In this document: in pieces, positions 32,553-44,494 of the stretch
Layout of the letters: every line of letters starts with the position of its first letter
Numbering within the stretch: the first letter of the stretch is position 1
Origin: Topomyia yanbarensis
Taxonomy: Eukaryota; Arthropoda; Insecta; Diptera; Culicidae
Assembly: GCF_030247195.1 (NCBI RefSeq)
Contig: NC_080672.1
Span: forward strand, 306,373,115-306,437,114
DNA: 64,000 nucleotides
Direction of reading: 5' to 3'
Position numbers and translations under genes: made by a program
Notes under the pieces: model-generated
Database searches by the model: none
What the model saw: only the letters and a program-made list of their open reading frames with translations
Told to the model about the DNA's origin: nothing

Positions 32553-32711
32553 CACTAGGACCTGCAGCTAAACCGGCGTCGGTTTTCTTCTTGCAAGTGG
32601 GATAACGTCCGCATTCGTTGTTTTCGCGCTGACCGAGTGAGCACGAGTCGTAGGCCATCACGCACACCTGGCTGGAAAGACATCCGATGTCACTGCACTG
32701 GCGGCCATATT
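32553..32711 (-). CDS. Internal exon, six-cysteine extracellular module
   Basis: Acceptor cttccag at 32712 and donor G|GTAATT at 32552 bound a 159-bp, phase 1-1 exon. It encodes YGRQCSDIGCLSSQ, then VCVMAYDSC, then ENNECGRYPTCKKK: six cysteines spaced C-x4-C-x5-C-x6-C-x9-C-x5-C, a disulphide-rich pattern expected for a secreted protein. Upstream exons, including any signal peptide, were not recognised. It lies 310 bp from the next exon at 31800-32242. I do not recognise the gene by name. Too short for a long ORF but strongly supported by splice sites and composition. Confidence 0.7.
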
Positions 32712-33049
32712 CTGGAAGTGGAGAAAGACAGAAAAAAATAAACTCGTTAATGCACTATTGTCTTCTGATTGGTCTTTGTAAGGTTTGAGTCGTTCGAATT
32801 ATCGGACATCGTTGATCAGTGAGGGGTTGGGGGTAATCTTTTACCAAAGTTCTACCAAACTAATTGCACTCCTTTTCTTTAAATTTACTTGACACAGCTC
32901 AATGCGTTAACATAACTGAGCCGTGGATATTTTAAGTTTTTACAATAAATAATACTAAAACATACTAAAAGTGTCTGTCTGCCAGATCTTGTTGACGCAG
33001 TTAGCTGCTGCGTGTTGAGATCCTGTTTCTTGGCAGTGAAGCATTAGTT

Positions 33050-33880
33050 GCCTTATCCGTCGCAGTTTGGCGGTCATTCAGTCTGCCATCACGGGCGTTA
33101 TCGTTCACGTCCATGTCATCATCAATATTGCTGTGTTGCTATCACGTTCAGAGGTATTTATTTGTTTCTTGTTGTTACGAATCGCTGCTGTAAATCCGTC
33201 TTTATCGGTATTTGCTTCTTTATTGGTGATGTTAGTTGTTGAGGCGGTTGTCGTGGTCATTGTTCCTATATTATTGGTTAATTGGATCGTTGTTTTTGGT
33301 TTATCTGTAAGTGTCGGTGGCTGCTTGTTAGAGTTGGCTGTAGTAGATGAGTTTTGACTAGTTGCATCGGCGCATATTTTTCCGTGGTGGGCTGTCTGGT
33401 TACAGAACTGGCACGCAGGGTTTTGCCCGGTATATGTGACTAGCGTTGTTTGCTACGCCATCCTTCGGTGATTTGCATTCCATAGTCATGTAAGAAGGCA
33501 TTGATTCAGTCACTTGCATCCTCATAATACGAACGCCCTTGGGAATAGTGGTGAAAAAATTTCTCCAAGTCGCATGTAGTTCTTTGCAATGAAGTTTTCT
33601 GCCAGTGCTAAACTTCGAAAAGTAATTAAAACACAGTTTTTGACGTAGTGTAGTTGATTGTACATAACTTCCGCGAGGTTAAGCTCTATTATAAGTTTTT
33701 CTAGTTGGTTCCACCTCCTGAACTTGGGCCTAACTAGGGCTTTAATAAATGCGATCGAAGTTGTGTTCTCCCGTAGCCCGGACATTTTTCATTCCTTTGG
33801 CAGATTCATTTCACTGCGCAGCCGGGGGCAACGATACAATACTGTTTGTGTTCTGGATATAGAACAAAGCGCTGGCTAGC
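33050..33880 (-). pseudogene. Jockey-clade LINE ORF1 (gag-like) remnant
   Basis: On the minus strand the frame near 33345-33435 reads LVTYTGQNPACQFCNQTAHH, giving a CCHC zinc knuckle C-x2-C-x4-H-x4-C (CQFCNQTAHHGKIC). Upstream (33450-33780) the frames give KFFTTIPKGVRIMRM-like and LIIELNLAEVMYNQLHYVKN segments separated by frameshifts, as in jockey-type ORF1 proteins that bind LINE RNA. Downstream a T/N-rich tail runs to about 33050. Multiple frame changes show it is dead. The ORF2 of the same copy is not attached. Confidence 0.6.
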
Positions 33881-33899
33881 TTCACTGGTGCCTATAGCG

Positions 33900-34822
33900 T
33901 AGCGCTTTTTTGCTTCTGCCATGTGCGAGGTCAGAAAATAGATTGAACAATTTGATTTGCATTAAGGGGTTACACTACTGTAAAGTATGAAAATTAGGTA
34001 TATTTTGGGAATTTTTCGTGACGCAATAAGAATATGAATTTAGATCTTGAAAATAGGATTTGTGGTGATAGTTGGAATTATTTTTTAAATGCATTTTTAT
34101 AAAAATATGGGGGTTGAGCAACATTTCCCTGTCGGCATGGCACGTCTACGATCGGAAATCTACCTTCCGTGATTTTTGGCCTAGAACCAAAAACTAAGGT
34201 TTTTAGATTCCATAGAACGAGAACATATGACGTATGTATATTTTTTTTCAATATTATAATTTTTCGCGTAATGGCGCATTTTATAGTGAAAAAATCGATT
34301 TTTGATTGCACATGAAACTGCCCAAAAAAGACACATATATTTGACAATTTAATCAGTCAACCCCTGAATCTATTCTTAATTTTACCAGGAGAACTTGCTC
34401 CAATTTTGAAGTAAATCGGACAATCTATCTATCTATCGCACCATCTTAAAGCTATTTTCGAGTTTTCTTTCTTGGAATGGAAACACCCATTATTTTGCAT
34501 AAAAACATGTATTTCTCATCAACAATCCATCCATAGGCAGCCTAAATGTTCATATTGGAGGTCAAACTACTTCATAGATGAACCTTAACATATCCAAAAA
34601 TAGTCATTTTTAGCAAAAATCTTTTTCAAATTTACATTATTATTGTTAACAACTTAGAAACATCATCTAATGAAAAATCATGAAACTACTCAATTTAAAC
34701 CAAAAAGATAAAGGTAATAGAGTACTGTTCTGTTAGAAATTATTAGGGTCTATATGGCGACCAAATAGAAAAACCAAAATATGCATAGGTGCTTTTCTTA
34801 TATAGAAAAACCCGACCAATTT
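33900..34822. other. No gene recognised
   Basis: AT-rich DNA with short frames only; no TIRs or RNA genes seen. Confidence 0.4.
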
Positions 34823-34829
34823 TATTTGG

Positions 34830-34999
34830 GGGACGGGCATAGCGTAGTTGGTAAATTGATTGCCTGGTACGCAACTCACCTGGGTTCGAGTCCCAACCCC
34901 ACACATAGGGTTAGAGATTTTTCCAAGAAAGATTTCTCTAACCTGAAAAGAGGCAAATGACCCTAAAGTTAAAACCTCTATAATCCAAATAAAAAAAAA
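34830..34999 (+). mobile_element. tRNA-derived SINE
   Basis: The head has a perfect box A (TAGCGTAGTTGG, about 34840-34851) and perfect box B (GGTTCGAGTCC, about 34882-34893). A hairpin follows (ggttagagattttt ... aatctctaacc-like), then 'gaggcaaatgaccctaaagt', 'ataatccaaat' and an A-rich 3' end. Direct repeats tatttgg at 34823-34829 and 35000-35006 fit a retroposition duplication. It has the layout of mosquito SINEs; family name not assigned. A related tail fragment lies near 45030-45085. Confidence 0.8.
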
Positions 35000-35169
35000 T
35001 ATTTGGAATTCAAGCAAGTAATTTCATCGGTTTTCACTCAGGAATGTTTATAAATCACCAAAAGTGATAATTGAAAGCTGGAAAGGATTGGGTGTATTAG
35101 GATTCATTGAGGAAGTTTGATCTTCAGTATGAACTATTATGGATGAGTATTTATTTATTTTATTTATTT

Positions 35170-35240
35170 TATAAATTAAATTTATTGAATTTATTGAATT
35201 TATTGAATTTATTGAATTTATTTAATTTATTTAATGCATG
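35170..35240. repeat. 9-bp minisatellite (aatttattg)n
   Basis: The unit aatttattg is repeated about seven times with minor variants (aatttattt at the end). It makes a low-complexity N/L/F reading frame that is not a gene. Confidence 0.85.
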
Positions 35241-35280
35241 TAACTTATTTAATTTATGGTATAAACCGTACAGACAGATT

Positions 35281-35944
35281 TTAGAACTCTAAATTTCTTA
35301 TTAATACTTTATAAGTATGCTTGGAAATGTTAAAATTACGCAATGAAGAAATTTCTTTAAATCTGCGGCAACATCTTTTCAGTGGATTATTTTGTACAGA
35401 TGCAGAACGGTGTCTAGGGATCCACAACAGAGTGGGGTTACGGAGAACACGGGGAGGCATACAAATTAGAGTCCGAGAAATGATTTGGACTGTCGGTATT
35501 ATCTGACAGTACATACACCTACATCTATCGGCGCAAGTAGGCAATATAACTGAATCTGTTCCCGAAGTAGGAACTAACACTGTTCTTTTAGTTGATTACT
35601 GCACAGCTAAAAGGCTGCAATTTATTAATTTTAATTAGTCGCAATTGAAGGTAAGTATAAAGGTAAGTTTCTTACATTTTCAGTGTTTTCTAGTATTTCA
35701 CGTTCTCACTGTACTGTGGATTGCTGATTTTAGGTTTTCCTACAATGACGGTGGTGAATTTAGGTTATGTTTTAACGGTAAATATGGGTAAGTATATAGT
35801 TTCTAGTATATAAAGTGTGTAGTTTTATAATAATACCTTGATTCTTCTGTTCTCTCCTTAGGTTTCCACTTACTGCGTGGCTGTTACGGAAATTAAAGTC
35901 TATCTTAATAATTCTACAAATTTGCACCATAGACTCCTTTATTG
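35281..35944. other. Probable repeat DNA; no assignable gene
   Basis: A 99-codon minus-strand frame (ending KHTYKVLIRNLEF) spans 35281-35580 and looks like an old transposable-element fragment, but no domain can be named. Confidence 0.25.
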
Positions 35945-36245
35945 CTATTTCTTATTCCGAATAGGTATTAATAGGTAACAGATCGTTATCGAGCGACCAC
36001 TGAGGGCGTCAAAGACTGTAATCTCCAAAAACGAATACAGTGTCGGTCCCCAGTTGTCTAGAATTGTTTGAACGGCATTAGTGTCTACGTGATACAAATC
36101 CGGATCACTATTTGGCCTTATATAAATACAGCTAATAAATACATGATTTAGCAAGCAATTTGCTCGCGTGGAAAGCGGAACACCTCGTTCGTTACAACCG
36201 GAATGCCTATATAAGCATTTACTACCACTTCTGAGGTATAATGGC
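35945..36245 (-). pseudogene. Non-LTR endonuclease-domain fragment
   Basis: The frame contains VFISCIYIRPNSDPDLYHVD followed by TNAVQTIL, resembling the central AP-endonuclease strand of jockey-type LINEs (…YxCCIYIxPxSD…). Metal-binding N- and C-terminal motifs are absent. It is short, has no start, and lies beside the edge of the TIR element at 36285. Confidence 0.45.
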
Positions 36246-37249
36246 CCTACGCTTTTCTGGCCGGATTTAGGATTTGTTCGAGTAAGGTTACCAGACGTCT
36301 TGGTTTCCCAGGACACGTCCTGATTTTTATTTGACTGTCTTGGTATTCTGGGACCTCCAGGAAAATACTTGATTTCTCCTGGTTTTTCTGCTCAAAGACA
36401 AAAAAATTGCTTGGTCTTCGCTTGATTCATGATTCGTGGACCAAACTTTGGGCGCTATCGATGTTGATAAAGCGATAATTACCAAAGCTTTATCTTGGTT
36501 TAAATCGTCCTTCTAATCCTAGATCCAGCAGATTTGCTCAACGACTGTTGAAGTCACATCGACGTTTTGGTATCTGCGCTTATTCTCGCCTCTCTGGCGT
36601 TTCTTATTAGTGACATATTTTCATCTATATAGTACATACGCGAACATGTTCCCGCCCCCTGAAAAGGGTAATAAGTGAGACGTCAATAACTATCGTGGAA
36701 TAACTTCATTGAGAGCTGTCCCCAAGTTTTTCGAGCTGGTTCAGTGGCGGCGCGAGATGATTTGCCGCTAGGGGCCAAAAATTAAATTTGCCGCCCCTTT
36801 TTTTTTTCAAAAGAGTCCAATTTTTTATCATCTTTTCGATTTTTTGAAAATTTTATATGAAACCGTCCCCTTAAAAGTTCATGCGAGCAAGTTTCTAATT
36901 TAGAGAAAAAAATGTATTTGTATTGTATTTGACCAGACCTGCAACCTTTTCTGGATCACTTGAAAAGTACATTCTTTTTTTTTATTTTGCGGTACTTTGT
37001 AATTATTTATTATACTAATAACAAGGTCGCCGAATGGTGAATACTTCCCAGTGTTCGCCAGCTTCTAGCTCGTGCCTCAGCTTTGTATGTAATTGCTTGT
37101 CAAACGTCCCTAGGTGAAAGGGCGGCCAAGTGCATCTATCATAATATCAAATTTGCCTTAACAATCGTCATCATTATCTTAGTGACCTAGTGACCGGATA
37201 ATTCAAATCATATCTGAATGTATTTTAGATTTCCAGGTTACTCGATCTT

Positions 37250-38160
37250 GGACCGCCAGTTCCATAGACGCCCACCGCATGCGCATTTTCCTTAATTGTG
37301 CACAGCCAGCGAGAGCGGGGTTTGCCTCGAAATTGACGACTTCTTCCAGGTTCCCTGCTCTGTTGTCATAACTTTAATTGGTGTCTCTTTCGTCTTTCGG
37401 CACTACAAGCCCAGCTCACTGTAGTCTGCCGTGTTTTATCAGCCTTTCAATGTCAGCATGGTTGTATACTTGGTACTGTCTGCGCCATTCTCCATTTTCT
37501 ACTGTGCTGCCGAGTATTGAACGCAGAATTCTTCCCCAAACAAGCCGAGCACTCGATATCCTGCTTCCTTCAATATCCATGGCCGTACAGAGCAACAAGG
37601 AGTATCAGCGATTTGAATAGAGCAAGTTTTGCGCGCATCCTCAGGCTGTGGGACTCTAGCTGACTACGTAAACCATATTCGCAGCAGCAACATACATTTA
37701 TCCTTCGCGGCTAACATCGTTATCATATGTCACTAGTGTTCTATGATATATTAATTGATTTACCGTACCCCATCGTTTTCCACCTCAAACCCAACACGAC
37801 TGCTACGTTCTCTGCCGGCTACCATGTACTTTGTATTGGCCGCAAGTTGTATTCCCTAAATATATCCAGAATTTGTCGCATTTGGTCCGTCGTCGATCGT
37901 GCTTCTCGAAACCCGCTTTGATATTCATCAACAAAGGATTCAGCCAAAAGACGCAGTCTACTCAAAAGAACACGAGAGACTATCTTGTAGGCGGCATTGA
38001 TGATCGTTATGTCTCGGAAGACATTATGTTCGAGTTTGTAGTCCTTCTTGAAGATAGGACATATGAGGCCATTCAACCAATCCGAAGGCATTCTTTCTAC
38101 CACGCAGATCATGCCGATCACGGAGTGGATTGCTTCTCACAGCCGGTCACTTTTTAGACT
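37250..38160 (-). pseudogene. Non-LTR (RTE-like) RT fragment inside hAT
   Basis: The minus-strand frame 37819-38121 contains PSDWLNGLICPIFKKDYKLE, then ITIINAAYKIVSRVLLSRL and EYQSGFREARSTTDQMRQIL, a typical RT start region. Downstream (37416-37598) ILRSILGSTVENGEWRR and HADIERLIKHGRLQ match the C-terminal end of the same LINE type. The catalytic FADD region between them is lost. Similar C-terminal sequence occurs at 54272-54560 and 59997-60400. Confidence 0.65.
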
Positions 38161-38399
38161 TTTAGAAGTTCACCAGGGATTCCGCCCTTCTCAACGGTCT
38201 TATTGTTTTTAAACTCTCGGATCCACTCATTTCCAAAAAACATTCGGTCAAATAACGTACGCTAGCGCAGGAAACTAACCTTCGATAGAACACTTATTAG
38301 ACCGGTTGTCTTATCGACTATGCTGGACCAACGCAGCCGTTACACGTACCAGGAAAAGAAGCACCTTTCCAATGGAATTAAATGATTGAAAACACACTA

Positions 38400-38505
38400 C
38401 CTATATACTTTTTGAGGTAGAGACATTTAAAGACAAACAAGTTGTGTACAAAAGAAGTTCAATAACTTTGTAACAGTTGATTTGATACACCCTGTATATG
38501 GTTGA
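38400..38505. mobile_element. Right-end fragment of CAGGGTGTTTGG element
   Basis: The piece 'acaaaagaagttcaataact...acaccctgta' matches the right subterminal region of the element at 54832-56458, with the middle of the TIR deleted. It lies within the hAT element. Confidence 0.5.
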
Positions 38506-40439
38506 GCTGCCTGGTTTAATTCCAGTAAATTAGTCTGCATACTCACTAGACCGGCAACAATTTTGAATTTTTTCGGAAGACTGCTAATTCGAACGATAAT
38601 TGATAATGGTAATCATATGCAAAATATATGCTTTTTATGATAGCTCTAGTTCACCCACACGAGGTTTCAAGTTTCTATAGTAATATATATGGAAATTCGG
38701 AAATAACAAATAAAATTCCAATAAAAAAATTCACAGTAACTCTGCATACCTCAAAACTTGCGGTCGCGTAGCTTATCTTATAACGAACGGCTTTGTTAAA
38801 GATCGCATATTGATTGGAGGTTCGCCTAAAAAGTTTTTTAACTTTTAAGACCAACTATTTTTTTCGAAATTTCCTATTCTAAGCGTGTGCGAGAAAGAGA
38901 GGCAACACATAACTTCACATGAGAATATCTTTTTACTGCAAAATCGTATCAATTTGCAGTCTTCGGTAATGTTGATTCTTACACCTTAAGCCATATATCT
39001 GCAGATTTTGGGATGCACAAGTTGATGCTGGCATTTTGTACTGAATTTATTATTTCGATTGTCCATTTTTCATATACCTTCACATACAAACTTGAAAATT
39101 CTTATGAGTGAACTAGAGTTTTCGAAAAAAAAGCTCATATTTGACAAATTGTATGTAAAGCCAAATACCGTTTGATTTAACAGTGTTTCGGAAATAGTCA
39201 AAATTGTTGCGGGTCTAATACTCACACTACTACAAGGACATTTGGAAACTCATCTCCGTTGAATCTTTTGAGACTGATCAATAAGTATATAGTTTTGTTC
39301 GATCGCATCCGTCGTCCCGATTTCCTACCTTTTTAATTGTCAACAATGTGAAAATAATATAAATTCAAGCTTTTCCTCCGCACTTGATTTTTTTCGTGAT
39401 TAATTAAACTTGAAAACTTGAACAATTACTAAAAATGAAATGGAAATTTGTTGAGTAGGAATGCCGCCCTTGATTTTGCCGCTCGGGACGGTTGCCCCCT
39501 TCGCCCCCCCCCCCCCCCCCCCCTTAGCGCCGCCACTGAGCTGGTTGATTCTTAAAACTCACTGCCAGCATCATCTTGATGACGATCATCATGGCTTCAC
39601 GGCTGGACGTTTGACAGCGACTAACCTTCTGTGTCTATCATCCTACAGTCTCCTATATAATAGACAGTATGGAATGTCGTGATAAACTTTATGTTATTTG
39701 CATCAACTAATCTGCCACTTTTGATAAATTGAACCACGATATAGCAATCGCTTAAATATAGATATTTGGAATCAATAATAATGTTGTTAGCAATTTCGAT
39801 CCTACCACGTGGATCAAGGGATAGATATTGCCAGGTACCTACGTTTACTTCAACGTCAAAAAATACTCCAAGGAAGCCGCCTGGCACTGTTGATGTTTCT
39901 GCTATACTTGCTATACATTTAATACTGAAGAATTCACGACTGTCCTTCGAGGATGGCTTCTACATATTTCGTCTGATTTGCTCAGCATCCAGTTGTTGTT
40001 GATTGGTATTGAAGGAAAACAATGTGTGCAAATCTGAAGAGGTGTTCGGTGATCTCATTCTCATGAAAGAAAGACCTGCCTAGTTTTAACTATCTGCAGG
40101 AATTAAACAAGATTTTGTTTTCACTACCGAAAACCTGGAAAAAATCCGACCGGCACGTTCGAGCGGATAATATCGTCAAACTGACATTGCATCAGCGAGG
40201 TCCCCTTAGAATTGTCCTGGGTTTTTACTCGTCTGATATGGTCACCCTATAACAAGACATTATGAGCAGTGTTAAGAGGACGTGCATTTGGATATGACAT
40301 TGAATGAACCAAAGATGGAAATAGTTTAATAATAGGTTTTATTTCATTCACTGAAAGTTTGAAAACGATCGGTTTAATGGCTGAATTTTGATGAACCGTT
40401 TCTTGTGATGCAATTTGATTCCGTACATCATTCATTTAT

Positions 40440-40760
40440 TTCTTTCATGAAGAAAAACGATTTTTACATTTCTTATAAAAGAAATGTATAGAATTCGCTC
40501 AAACTTTCAAGATTTTTTCTGAGGCCCGGAGGGCCGAGTCTTATATACCAATCGACTCAGCTCGACGATTTGGGACAATGTCTGTGTGTGTGTGTCTGTG
40601 TGTGTATGTAACGGACAAATTCTCATTCGTGTTTCTCAGCAATGGCTGAACCGATCTTATCCAACCCAACTTTAAATGAAAGAACTAAAAAACAGTATGA
40701 ACGCTATAAATTTGTTTTTGATTCTGATGTTTAGTTTCCATGATATGAATGTTTGAATGT
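40440..40760. repeat. Dispersed repeat with GGCCCGGAGGGCCGAGTC
   Basis: The phrase 'gaggcccggagggccgagtc', then 'ataccaatcgactcagctcg', a GT-rich run and 'tttctcagcaatggctgaaccgat' recurs at 42020-42180 and, truncated, near 42460. It is noncoding here; class unknown. Confidence 0.6.
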
Positions 40761-41513
40761 GTAAAAATGGCGTTTTTTGCAGTTTTTTTGAATTATCTGC
40801 CGAAATTGACAACATAGATTAACAATTTATTAGTTTTTAGACAGATTTAACGAATACCTTTCGAACAAGCTATAGATTGTTGAAATCAGACTATTATCAA
40901 AAGAGATATTAAACATTAAATGCGGACGAAAGATTTTTATCATTTCCATTGCCAGAAATATGACCAAAAACATGTAATCTATTATTAACGCCAAAACGGC
41001 TTATTTTAAGTCAATAGTATCTTCGGAGAATTTAATGGAGGCAATATGCTCTCTCTTTTGGTATTGTGTTTTTGCTGATTAATCCCCCTATGAGTGAGAT
41101 ATTTTTACAAATTTTCTTGGAAGTGATTATATCGAAATGATGTCTTCAGCAAATTTGTAGCTCTTACTTGTGCGAATAACTTTACTAAAGACTTTAAATA
41201 TCTATTTTGAATACTTTAAAAGTTATGGCTTGTTGTTTGTTGATTACTCTTTGTCGCCTATTTATTGTTCAATATAGTAATAATCCATTGAAATAAGCTA
41301 AACATTATTTCGATAAAACGAATTTTGTATTTCATTTTACTATCTATAACCGCTAGAAATAATCACCGAACACTTCCAAGTTGTCTGGAAGGAACTTGAT
41401 AACTTATCAGTACAAAAATGTTCATTTGTGCGAACCTTCTGACTGCAAATTTTCTAACTTATAACCATCGGATCGATCTGAAACATATCGGAAAATGAAA
41501 AGCGAAATAAATA
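40761..41513. other. No gene recognised
   Basis: AT-rich, probably the rest of the dispersed repeat starting at 40440. No frames of note. Confidence 0.35.
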
Positions 41514-41521
41514 GCTCCAAG

Positions 41522-43309
41522 CAACGGCGTAGCCAAGAGAAGGTTTTGGGGTTTAACACCATACAACCCCCGCCCCCCCACCACACCCAAAAAATATTGG
41601 ATTGAAGATGAAAATTTATTGATTCAGACTGATTTAATTAAATTTTACAATAACAATTATCTGATCCGTGGATTGATAAACATCATGAGGACTTTTGATA
41701 AATTGTCGGAATGGGGTCCTGACATGTAACTGATCTATTGGTCTTGATTTCACAGTTGTCTAATAGCATCAATATCAAATTCCTGCTTGAAAACATTCCA
41801 ATAGAAAATTCCAGAGTTCTGTAATCAATCATAATCCTCAGATTTATTTTCAAATTGAGCTCGTTTTTTGTAGAAATGTACTGTAATAAGGGTTATTTAA
41901 TAGGAAGCGAAGTTAAAATTGATTTAATGTCTATAAAACATAGAACTGCTCACCAAAAAAATGCATAACTTTCAACATTTGCTAAAAATGTTTTTGCCTT
42001 TCTCATTCACTCTAAAACTCGTCAATCTAATCCCGACCCGGAGGGCCGAGTGTCATATGCCAATCGACTGAGTTCGTCGAGATCGGAAAATGTCTGTGTG
42101 TATGTATGTGTGTATGTGTAAAAAAATGTGACCTCTGTTTCTCAGAGATGGCTGGACCGATTTGCACAAAGTTAGTCTCAAATGAAAGGTACAACCTTCC
42201 AATCCCAACCTGCTATTGAATTTTTTATTGATTGGACTTCCGGTTCCGGAGTTACGAGTTGAAGAGTGCAATCACACAGCAAATTCCCATATAAACTGAA
42301 ATGAAAAATTTTCAAAATCAAATTTGTATTTTTGATGCCACATGACTTTTAAATGCATGAAACATTGAGATGTTTGACAAAAATTGACTTCTTTGGACTT
42401 TGGTACATTTTTGCCTTTCTGATATAGAAAGGTTATGCAATCACTCCAAAAATCGTCAATCATACCGGCCCGGAGGGAGTATGCAGTGAGGGGTTGCTAC
42501 TTTAAAATTAAAACTAGTTTAAAATTACTTAACAAGTTGAAAATTTTCGGCAGGACCTGGACCACCCGGATCTTTCTCCATGATCCGCCGCTGGTTTCAA
42601 GCGATGTTTCAGTATCACATAGTATCTCAAGCTCGTGGCTGTCGATCCATTGTATGTATGTGCAAATCGTACTGAACATGTAATATTCATTTCCACCATT
42701 GTATTGAACATAACAAGCCATGGAATCGTAGTCTGGACAAATGAGAAAAGCACAATTGCACCACTAGGTGGATTAAAACAGGTTTTTATTTTGGGAATGC
42801 GTCCAGTTGAGACGAAAACGTAATATGATTAATAACGAGGATAACACTTTCCGAATGTAGAGAGAAATTTATGAAAAATGACGATTTCCAATCGATTCTA
42901 GCAGGTTCTGATCGATTTTGATGAGCATTTGATTTTTGTTGTATGACCAATTATATGTATAGGTCAAATGTTTAAAAACAGTAATTTAAGGTCTAGATAG
43001 CATCATTTTGAAACCACCAATTTCGGAGGTTTAGTATCTTCGATGAGTTTTACAAACGTTAAACAGGGCATCATTTGATAAAATAATGTTGACGGTATAT
43101 CGTCCAAGAAGTATTTATGGTGAATTTCTCAGGTTAATATTCATGACTACAATAAAGTTTCAACAAATTCGCTAAAGTCACGAACTCTGTTACTATTTCC
43201 TGGAAAATTAATTCTGAATAATTTTAAAACTTCAAAAATTACGGTTTCGGAATTATGCCGTTTGGACAGTATGATCGATTTTCACCAAACCTTTCTGGCT
43301 ACGCCGCTG
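41522..43309. mobile_element. hAT-type element, ends CARCGGCGTAGCCA
   Basis: Left end caacggcgtagccaagagaa and right end (complement cagcggcgtagccagaaagg) are inverted with few mismatches. The 8-bp flanks gctccaag (41514-41521) and gcttcaag (43310-43317) differ at one base. The 1.8-kb interior has no transposase; it holds two copies of the CCCGGAGGG dispersed repeat (42020-42300 and 42400-42480). Confidence 0.7.
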
Positions 43310-43388
43310 GCTTCAAGTAAGTAGAAACAAAGTCGTTCTACACTCGTTCACACGAATCTTCTTCGAATGCTGAATATCTATTATAACA

Positions 43389-43676
43389 CATTGAAACCCC
43401 GATTTTATCAGCCAAAAATGAATGATGGGCTCTAGCAGACGAACAAGACTGAGTTCGAGTAAATCCTTTCTTGAGCATGTTTTCCTTATCATGAAGATAT
43501 GCGAAAATAAAAAGTTCATCATAATCAGAAATAGTTATCAGACTACATCAAGGGACGAGAAGAATATTTTAACAGCTTCAGTTTATTATAAAGAAAAAAA
43601 TTGCCCGATTTAGTCAATGTCCCCATTTTAACAGCCTAAAGTACACCATGAGACTGATAAAAATGGGTCTTTATTG
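43389..43676. mobile_element. Pogo-type MITE, relative of 17815-18023
   Basis: Ends cattgaaaccccgattttat and the complement of caataaagacccatttttat, both followed by cagcc/cagtc, match the TIR of the MITE at 17815-18023. TA follows the right end (43677-43678); the left flank is CA, so one base has probably changed. Noncoding, 288 bp. Confidence 0.6.
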
Positions 43677-43678
43677 TA

Positions 43679-44490
43679 TGTATTATTCGCTGTGTTTCAC
43701 ATTAATAGGTACATTTCATTTTTGGAGATTTTTTTATTGCATCGAACTACAACAATTTTTAGGTAGTTTTCAAGGGCTTATTTTATAGAATTCTTCCAAA
43801 ATTTGGCGAACCTATTCCAATTCGTATACCAATTAATTGGTATACTTGAGGGTTTATATGTTGCAGATAGAGAAAATAATGAAATTTTCAGCTTTTTTTC
43901 TACACAATATTACGAAAGTTTATTAAACAATTTGACCTAATAAGTTTGTGAAAATTATAAACTATTTGAAATTTTTTAATAGTTTTATTTATTATTTAAC
44001 CGTGATTTTTTAATAAATAGTGACCATCGCTTCACAACGTAGTCTATTTTTCATGGCTTGCGGTGAGCACAATCTCTCGAATTGCTGAACTGAAAATTAT
44101 GGAATAGAAATTAATTTTTAGTATTCTTTACAGATTTAATACGCCGCGCAGATACCTCTGAATTAGACCCGCTGGTGCCCTAAGACGATTTCGCTAGATT
44201 TTCAGAGCACTGTGCACCCAGTGCATTAACGCAAGTGACGGAAGGTTATCGAAAAGTTTCGTGAAAATGAAAATTCCAGTAATGATGATGATTTTCCCAA
44301 ACGATTCGTTTTCGTGAGGTTTTTATTTGTTCTTTGGCATTAGGATTAGCGATAATAATTCAAATCAAGGATACTACTGGGAAGTCACCTTTAGAAAAAG
44401 TCGATGTCGAAGAAAAATTTGAAACTATGCACGCATGCACTTCAGAGATAGCGTAATATCAGGAGCTGCAATTTCATTTCAATGCTTTTT
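43679..44490. other. No gene recognised
   Basis: AT-rich noncoding DNA with no repeat structure that I could define. Confidence 0.35.
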
Positions 44491-44494
44491 TGTG

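Larger units (their letters stand above)
36742..39538. mobile_element. hAT element, CAGTGGCGGCGC ends, AGCTGGTT duplication
   Basis: The ends CAGTGGCGGCGC and GCGCCGCCACTG are perfectly inverted over 12 bp, a classic hAT terminus. The 8-bp repeat agctggtt lies at 36734-36741 and 39539-39546. It interrupts a jockey RT frame. A C-run (39503-39523) lies just inside the right end. No hAT transposase was recognised in the 2.8 kb; a minus-strand LINE fragment (37250-38160) has been acquired inside. Confidence 0.88.
36660..39990 (+). pseudogene. Jockey-type RT remnant split by a hAT element
   Basis: Before the insertion (36675-36741) the frame reads DVNNYRGITSLRA then VPKFFELV. After it (39547 on) it continues LKTHCQHHLDDDHHGFTAGR, then, with frameshifts, a stretch corresponding to the AFD-containing RT block (FDKLNHDIAI, about 39720-39750). 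This is the usual jockey RT order (NYRGI…; QHGF…GR; D-x-AFD). The two halves are separated by the 2.8-kb hAT element 36742-39538. Frameshifts and stops show the RT was probably dead already or has decayed since. Confidence 0.6.
36285..40247. mobile_element. Possible 4-kb TIR element (AGGTTACCAGACG ends)
   Basis: Left end aaggttaccagacgtcttgg (from about 36285) and right end (complement tagggtgaccatatcagacg, ending about 40247) resemble each other and share the inner phrase 'cccaggac'. TA is present on both edges. The ends resemble those at 6972-7686. The interior holds LINE pieces and the hAT element. Imperfect TIRs make this tentative. Confidence 0.4.

Noticed and set aside
34831..34905. Functional tRNA gene
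   Set aside because: Box A and B are perfect, but the acceptor and anticodon stems do not fold properly and a SINE body with A-rich tail and duplication follows.
42497..42753. Minus-strand 74-codon frames (YVQYNGGNEYYMFSTICTY)
   Set aside because: No domain; lies in the noncoding interior of the hAT-type element next to dispersed CCCGGAGGG repeats.
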